64,000 bases of DNA, taken from positions 2,728,001-2,792,000 of the forward strand of contig AP019416.1 in assembly GCA_004295565.1 (NCBI GenBank), in the 5' to 3' direction. This document shows, one piece after another, positions 58,581-64,000 of the stretch (position 1 is its first letter; each line of letters starts with the position of its first letter). A model generated the notes under the pieces. The model ran no database searches. It had not been told where the DNA came from and was given only the letters and a program-made list of their open reading frames with translations. The stretch is from Vreelandella olivaria (GTDB taxonomy: Bacteria; Pseudomonadota; Gammaproteobacteria; Pseudomonadales; Halomonadaceae). The translations under genes were made by a program, and so were the position numbers.

Positions 58581-59542
58581 TGCGACCGGCACTTATCGGC
58601 GATATCGGGGAACCAACGCCCGCTTGGCGTTGGTTTCTCCCGGTGAAGTAACTCCTCACGATATTTTGAATTTGCCCTGCGCCGATTACCCCGGCGTGGT
58701 GGAAGCGGTTCAAGACTACTTGACCCGTGTCGGCGCGACGGGTGAAAACGCCCTCAAGAAGCCTGCTTGGCCTTTGCCTGCCCCGTTCATAACGAGCGGG
58801 TCAAAATGACCAATAATCACTGGGATTTTTTTAAAGCGCGAGGTTCAGCAGGCGCTGAATCTTTCGCTGTTTAAAGTCATCAACGACTTTACCGCCCAGG
58901 CGCTGGGCGTTCCCCATGTGGCAGCCAGTGATTTGGTCGAGGTTCAGCCGGGGCAAACCCAGGCCCACTCCACACGCTTAATCATCGGCCCAGGCACCGG
59001 CCTGGGCGTTGCCGGGTATTTCCTGGGCAACACGCCTGGATCCCGCTGCCCACCGAAGGCGGCCATGTCACCTTTGCCCCCACGGATAGCACCGAGGTGG
59101 CGTTGCTGGGTGTATTTCTCCAGCGTCATAAACGGGTCAGCGTAGAGCGCATTCTGTGCGGCCAGGGCTTACTGGAGCTTTACCAGGCGCACTGCCGCCT
59201 TGAGGGCGTTGAGCCACGCCTTTCCACTCCCGCAGAGGTGACCACAGCGGCCAATCAAGGCGATAGCCTGGCAACGGCTGCCCTGCTGCGCTTTCTCAAA
59301 ATTCTTGGCGATGTATGCGGCGACGCTACGTTAACCATGGGCGCAAGGGGCGGCGTTTATCTATGCGGCGGTATTCTCCCCGCCTGCTGGAGTGGCTGCC
59401 GAAAAGCGAGCTGCGCAGCGCCTTTGTTAATAAAGGCCGAATGGGTGCTTATAACGCGGATATTCCCATATGGGTGGTGACCGCGCCCTGGACGGGGCTG
59501 CTGGGCGCCGCCGAAGCGCTGCACAACGAAGAAGTTTTCTAA
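58580..59542 (+). CDS. glk: Glucokinase Glk (three or more frameshifts)
   Basis: ATP-dependent glucokinase of the bacterial Glk family, about 321 residues. Seen in pieces: the phosphate-1 loop LIGDIGGTNARLALVSPGEV (a lost G near 58612), ACLAFACPV, VKMTNNHWDF, FKVINDFTAQALGVPH, IIGPGTGLGVAGLF, LPTEGGHVTFAPTDSTEVAL and GARGGVYLCGGILPRLLEWL. Breaks also lie near 58763, 58835, 59025 and 59385. Follows edd directly and feeds glucose into the same pathway. Confidence 0.88.
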
Positions 59543-59564
59543 CAATATCAATAGGAAAGAAACC

Positions 59565-60432
59565 ATGCCCGCCGCCGCCTTTGATGTGCCGTTTCTGCTC
59601 GGCATGATGCGCCTGCACGAAACACCCGCTATGCACGACCCAGAACAGTTGGCGCAGTGGATAGAAGCACGCCTGGAGCAGGGGCTTCACTGGTTTGACC
59701 ATGCCGATATCTATGGCAGCGGCCAAGGGGAAGCGCTGTTCGGTGCCGCCCTGCGGGCGCGCCCGGCGCTTGCTCAGCGGGTCAATGTCGTCACCAAGGC
59801 GAGCATTGCCAACGACAACCCCGCCCCAGGTTCGGGCAAGGTAAAGCACTACAACGCCAGCCCTGCTTATCTTAATAGCGCCATTGACGCCTCCCTGGAG
59901 CGGTTGAGTGTCGAGCGCCTTGATCACTTTCTGATTCACCGCCCCGATTTGCTGATGAATGCAGAAGCCACCGGCCGGGCCCTGGACGACGCCATTGAAG
60001 CAGGCAAAATTGGTGCTGCAGGCGTTTCCAATCACCTGTCTAGCCAGTGGCGGCGCTTGCAAGGCGCTATGCATCATCGCTTAAGTGCCAATCAGATCGA
60101 GCTCTCGATTGCCCATACCACACCGCTGTTTGACGGCAGCTTTGATGATCTATGCGCCGATGGGCACGCCCCATGGCGTGGTCGCCGCTGGCAGGCGGGA
60201 CGTTGATGCAGGGTGCTGTCGGCGAATGCCTAGATAAATGGGCCACTGAGCTTAATAGCACTTCCAGCGCGCTAGCATTGGCATGGCTGCGTACGCTTCC
60301 CCATTCACCGATGCCGGTGATCGGCAGCGTCAAACCTGAGCGAATCGACACGATGCTTAATGGCCCCGCCAGCCTGCCTCGCGAAGTGTGGTACGAACTG
60401 CTTGAAGCCGCCCGCGGTACTGCGTGGCATAA
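59565..60432 (+). CDS. Aldo/keto reductase (two frameshifts)
   Basis: NADPH-dependent oxidoreductase of about 290 residues, YdhF-like. Catalytic residues: Asp and Tyr in WFDHADIYGSGQGEALFG, Lys in VNVVTKASI and His in LDHFLIHRPDLLM. GAAGVSNHLSSQWRRLQ follows. A break near 60155 leads to MAWSPLAGGTL and VIGSVKPERIDTMLN (cofactor-binding end). A lost base near 60425 would restore a TAA at 60430; without it the frame runs into the kinase gene. Its substrate in this sugar operon is unknown. Confidence 0.82.
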
Positions 60433-60469
60433 ACTGTCCGCTTTAAAACAATTCAATAAGGAGCCACAG

Positions 60470-61409
60470 ATGACACCCGTTATCGCTTTTGGGGAAGCGC
60501 TGGTCGATATGCTCTCCAGCCGTTTAGGAACCGCCACTGATGCCCAGGAAACCTTTACGCCCTACGCCGGTGGCGCCCCTGCTAACGTGGCGGTCGCCTG
60601 CGCCCGCCGTGCCTAGCCAGTTTCTGGGCATGATGGGCGACGATACCTTTGGGCATTTTTGGTACGTGAGCTCAACAGCCACGGCGTAGACACCAGCGGC
60701 GTGGTTTTACCCAAGCAGCCCGCACGGCACTGGCGTTCGTCTCCCGGGATGACGTGGGCGAACGCACTTTTGATTTCTATCGCCCACCCGCCGCAGATCT
60801 GCTCTATCGCCTTGAGCATTTACCCCAGGGCGTCTTCGAGAACCCGGCCATTCTGCACTTGTGCAGTAACAGCCTGACCGACCCAGAGATCGCCGACGTT
60901 ACCCTGGCAATGGCCACCATGGCCAAGCGCGCAGGCTGCCTGGTCAGCGTCGATGCCAACCTACGCCATAATCTTTGGCCCGGCGGTGAAGCGGACGCCA
61001 GCTTGGTCACGCAGTTGCTAGACGGCGCTGAGCTGCTCAAGCTCTCCCAGGAAGAACTCGACTACCTACGTGGCAATCACCCTGCAGAGTCGTGGCTCTC
61101 AGAACGGCTAGCGGCAGGGGTAAAAGTAATTTTGATTACCGATGGCCCAAACGACGTGGTGCTCAAAGGCATCGGTATCGACCAGCGCATTGCGCCACCC
61201 AAAGTGGAGGCGGTCGATACCACCGCCGGGGCGATGCCTTTATTGGCGGGCTGCTGGCGGAGCTCTCGACCCACGGCATCGGTGAAAACTGGCAGAGCGA
61301 TGTCGATTTTCTACATCGTGCAGTGGCTACCGCCTGCCGCTGCGGCGCCCATGCTGTTACTCGACCAGGCGCTTACGCCGCACTGCCAACGCGCGCGGAT
61401 ATTGGCTAA
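60470..61409 (+). CDS. PfkB-family carbohydrate kinase, fructokinase-like (about four frameshifts)
   Basis: Ribokinase-fold sugar kinase of about 313 residues. Start IAFGEALVDMLSS, first PfkB signature GGAPANVAVACARLG, then FLGMMGDDTFGHFL, LTKAARTALAFVSRDD, VSVDANLRHNLWP, LKLSQEELDYL and the catalytic signature VDTTAGGDAFIGGLLAEL (anion hole and Asp base). Breaks near 60612, 60657, 60717 and 61233. AAGGAG lies six bases before the ATG. Fructose is the likeliest substrate; 2-keto-3-deoxygluconate is an alternative. Confidence 0.82.
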
Positions 61410-61438
61410 ATAATTAGCCCTATAAGCTATTAACATAA

Positions 61439-61467
61439 GGCACGCCTGACCCCAGGCGTGCCTTTTT
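61439..61467 (+). terminator. Rho-independent terminator of the edd operon
   Basis: A perfect 10-base stem (GGCACGCCTG and CAGGCGTGCC) with a 4-base loop, followed by T5. It lies 30 bases after the kinase stop. Confidence 0.92.
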
Positions 61468-61485
61468 GTACCTGATTTGGGCTGA

Positions 61486-61550
61486 TTAGACGACAAATTA
61501 AACTCGGACTTTTGTCTAAAGCAGTTCACTTGTGGAAATGTCAGACATTT
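61486..61550. promoter_or_regulatory. Palindromic operators before the GntR gene
   Basis: Two inverted repeats lie here: TTAGACGACAAA with TTTGTCTAA (61486-61519), and the perfect palindrome AAATGTCAGACATTT (61536-61550), 42 bases before the regulator start. The second contains TGTCnGACA, in keeping with FadR-subfamily operators. Autoregulation and control of dgoD-dgoK are inferred. Confidence 0.55.
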
Positions 61551-61591
61551 ACTAGACTAGCGGTCATCGAACACATAATAAGAGACAACCG

Positions 61592-62310
61592 ATGACGCTG
61601 GACACTCTGCCGTCCCATCAGGGGGGCGCTGAACAGTTAGCGCGCCTACTCGCCCAGGCCCTGCTGGCAGGCCATTGGCAGCCAGGCGATGTTTTCCCCG
61701 TGAGCTGGATATCGGTAAACACTTTGCCGTTAGCCGAAACCAGGTGCGAAACGCCCTCACCAGCCTCACCGCTGCGGGTTTATTAGAGCGCACCGCGGGC
61801 CGGGGCACGCTGGTGCGCGAGATGGGCGATTGGCATTTACTCGACCCGCTGATGAGTGAATGGATGACCGGGCTGGTCAACCTCGACCCGCAGTTGGTAA
61901 GAGCCATCTACGCCTTTCGTTTTTCTGCTGAACCGGTGGTTGCTGGACTCGCTGCCCAGGCCGCCCAGGCTGAAGATATAGAACGGCTGGAGAGCGCCTT
62001 TGCAGGCATGGAAAGCAGCGCAGGCAGTGTTGATGCGCGTGCTGAGCATGCCGAGTACGACGTCGCCTTTCATGACGCCACTTACCGGGCCAGCCACAAT
62101 TTAGTCTGGCGGCAAATGGGGCATCTGCTGCGCCCTTCAATCATGGCGCTGATACACCGTTCACAACACCGCACTGATACGCTAGACGACAGCCTTACAC
62201 GCCACCGTCAGGTGCTTGACGCCATACGCAACCGCGATGCCAGCGGCGCAGAGAGTGCCGCACGAGAAGTACTGCGCCGCACCGCCATCGATCTAGGCAT
62301 CGTCAATTAA
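61592..62310 (+). CDS. GntR-family regulator, FadR/FCD subgroup (one frameshift)
   Basis: Transcription factor of about 239 residues. Winged helix: EQLARLLAQALLAGHWQPGD, then after a lost C near 61697 PRELDIGKHFAVSRNQVRNA and LLERTAGRGTLVRE. The FCD ligand domain has AIYAFRFSAEPVVAGLAAQA, EYDVAFHDATYRASHN and LTRHRQVLDAIRNRDASGAE with the metal-binding His/Asp residues. Directly before dgoD, so it most likely responds to galactonate or its breakdown product, like DgoR. Confidence 0.85.
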
Positions 62311-62325
62311 TAAGGATCTGATCTA

Positions 62326-63473
62326 ATGAAAATCACCAAACTCAAGACCTGGCAAGTTCCTCCGCGCTGGCTGTTTCTCAAGATTGAAACCGACGAAGGC
62401 TGCTACGGCTGGGGGGAACCGGTGGTGGAAGGCCGCGCCGCCACCGTTGAGGCCGCCGTGCACGAGCTTTCCGACTATCTGATCGGCCAGGATCCACACC
62501 GCATCGAGCACCTCTGGAACATGATGTACCGCGCCGGTTTTTATCGCGGTGGGCCGATTCTGATGAGCGCCATTGCCGGGATTGACCAGGCGCTGTGGGA
62601 TCTTAAAGGTCGTGATCTGGGTGTGCCTGTTCATCAGCTGTTAGGCGGCGCCGTGCGCGACAAAATGCGCATGTACGCCTGGACGGGGGCGACCGCCCAA
62701 GCGACGTAGGCGCTGGGGCTAAAGCGCTGGTGGAAAAAGGCTTTACCGCTTTTAAAATGAACGGCACCCCCGAGATGCAGATCGTCGACTCCCACCGCAA
62801 GGTCGATGAAGCCGTTGCCCGGGTGGCAGAAGCCCGCAACGCCGTTGGGCCAGATGTAGGCATCGGCATCGACTTCCACGGCCGCGTGCACCGCCCCATG
62901 GCCAAAAGCACTGCTGCGCGAGCTAGAACCTTTCCATCCCATGTTCGTTGAAGAACCGGTTGCCCCGGAGCATCTGCCCTGCTTGAAAGATATTGCCGGC
63001 GGTCTAGGCTACCCGCTGGCCACCGGTGAGCGGCTGCATACCCGCTTTCAGTTCCGCGATCTGCTGGCCGACGGCATGATCGATATTATCCAGCCGGATA
63101 TTTCCCACTGTGGTGGCATCAGTGAAGGCCTCAAAATCGCCGCCCTGGCCTCCGCCTACGATGTCGCCCTGGCGCCCCACTGCCCGCTCGATTGCTGACC
63201 CTGGCCGCCTCTCTACAGCTGGATGCGGTCAGCCACAACGCCTTTATCCAAGAACAGAGCATGGGTATTCACTATAACCAGGGTAACGATGTCCTCGACT
63301 ACCTGGTCGATAAATCCGCCCTCGCCATTGAAGACGGTTTCTGCGCCATTCCCCAAGGCCCAGGCCTTGGTGTAGAGATCAACGAAGAGTTCGTTGAGGA
63401 GCGCGCCAAAGTGGGCCACCGCTGGCGCAACCCGGTCTGGACTCATGAAGACGGCTCTATTGCGGAGTGGTAA
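62326..63473 (+). CDS. dgoD: D-galactonate dehydratase DgoD (three frameshifts)
   Basis: Enolase-superfamily dehydratase turning D-galactonate into 2-keto-3-deoxygalactonate. About 382 residues, normal. Seen: [74 protein letters not shown] (metal Asp and base His), [41 protein letters not shown] and [17 protein letters not shown]. Breaks near 62707, 62912 and 63194. Fifteen bases after the GntR gene. Confidence 0.9.
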
Positions 63474-63476
63474 GCC

Positions 63477-64000
63477 ATGGGATCAACCGGGATGAATGAA
63501 ACACCAGGAATTGCAGAACAATTAACCTGGATTGCCGTGGATTGGGGCTCCAGCAACCTGCGCGCCTGGGGTCTGGATCAACACGACCGAGTGATAGCCC
63601 AAGCCACTAGCGACAAGGGCATGCTGGCGCTCAAAGCCAACGAGTACGAAGCCGAACTGCTGCGGCTGGTGGGCGACTGGCTGCCCGCCTCCGGCCAGAC
63701 TGACGTATTGGTGTGCGGCATGGCGGGTGCCCGCCAGGGCTGGCTGGAGGCCGCCTATTTGCCGGTACCCACGCGGCTTGACCAGCTTAGCCAAGGGGCT
63801 GTGACGCCAACGCTTGCGGGCAACAAGTTGCGTGTTTATCTGCTCCCCGGTTTAAGCCAAACGCGCGGTACCGCCACCCACTTTGATGTGATGCGCGGTG
63901 AAGAGACCCAGTTGGCAGGCCTCGTCGCTGATTCGCCGGATTTCAGTGGCCTCGCCTGCCTACCCGGCACCCACGCCAAGTGGGCAACCCTGGAAGTGGG
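63477..64000 (+). CDS. dgoK: 2-dehydro-3-deoxygalactonokinase DgoK (partial at window end)
   Basis: Kinase of the DgoK family that phosphorylates the product of DgoD. The first 174 residues are present and the gene runs off the window. ATP-site start WIAVDWGSSNLRAWGLD, then VLVCGMAGARQGWLEAAYLP, GTATHFDVMRGEETQLAGLV and LPGTHAKWATLE are typical. It starts three bases after the dgoD stop; the next gene would be expected to be the aldolase dgoA. Confidence 0.92.
   Translation, partial: MGSTGMNETPGIAEQLTWIAVDWGSSNLRAWGLDQHDRVIAQATSDKGMLALKANEYEAELLRLVGDWLPASGQTDVLVCGMAGARQGWLEAAYLPVPTRLDQLSQGAVTPTLAGNKLRVYLLPGLSQTRGTATHFDVMRGEETQLAGLVADSPDFSGLACLPGTHAKWATLEV

Noticed and set aside
60152-60616. 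A fusion of the aldo/keto reductase tail to the PfkB kinase start.
   Set aside because: A good ribosome binding site and ATG stand before the kinase, and one missing base near 60425 would give the reductase its own stop. The joint has no domain linker.

Overview
The window looks like the chromosome of a gammaproteobacterium, most like the Halomonadaceae (Halomonas/Vreelandella). That placement is an inference from gene content: an aerobic cobalamin cluster with CobN plus a ChlI/ChlD-type chelatase subunit, B12-riboswitch import operons, a HexR-style Entner-Doudoroff operon, a YtoQ protein and a DgoD/DgoK pair. No rRNA or tRNA gene was seen.

One fact dominates the reading. Well over fifty genes or gene segments carry single-base frameshifts, mostly the loss of one base in a homopolymer of 3-6, and they fall equally in core genes (edd, glk, cobT, hemB-like) and accessory genes. 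I read this mainly as uncorrected consensus error from long reads, not as mass gene decay. CDS coordinates below are therefore reconstructed across frames. Genes that look truly broken (IS-interrupted, truncated, remnants) are labelled pseudogene.

1-9.5 kb: accessory region. A train of small minus-strand genes (LysE, GFA, three GNATs, NUDIX, three VOC proteins, a methyltransferase, a conserved hypothetical) is followed by soxR, a ParD antitoxin coupled to a C39-like cysteine protease, and an L,D-transpeptidase. A SoxR promoter (soxbox, 19-bp spacer) sits between a VOC gene and soxR and is present in two copies bracketing a 2.4-kb insert. 9.8-16.5 kb: DEAD-box helicase, a short Rho paralogue without the RNA-binding N-domain, IS and soxR remnants, then AT-rich DNA with a three-gene DUF4365 operon and another unknown gene, then ytoQ.

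16.6-36.3 kb: aerobic corrin-ring pathway. One minus-strand operon reads chlID-cobO-cobB-cobW-cobN-cobG-cobH-cobI-cobJ; cobK runs the other way; cobL-cobE-cobM-cobF run leftwards again. Neighbouring genes mostly overlap by 1-4 bases. Divergent from chlID is a cobalamin riboswitch driving a binding protein/permease/ATPase importer. 36.3-45.3 kb: Yip1-like membrane protein, tautomerase, higBA, a MITE inside a gene, an epimerase, an AraC regulator split by an IS3 element, a DMT exporter, a second-type hemB preceded by a BKACE fragment, and an IS30 element. 45.4-56.4 kb: riboswitch-btuB-btuF-btuC-btuD, a RelE-like/antidote pair, then the nucleotide-loop genes cobT-cbiB-cobD-cobU-cobS-cobC and a second cobU-like gene.

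56.4-64 kb: sugar catabolism. Two HexR-type sites precede edd-glk-aldo/keto reductase-PfkB kinase, ended by a strong terminator. A GntR/FadR regulator with a palindromic operator heads dgoD-dgoK, which runs off the window.

Best candidates for something undescribed are the ParD/C39-protease pair, the DUF4365 three-gene operon, the truncated Rho paralogue and a three-copy MITE family.
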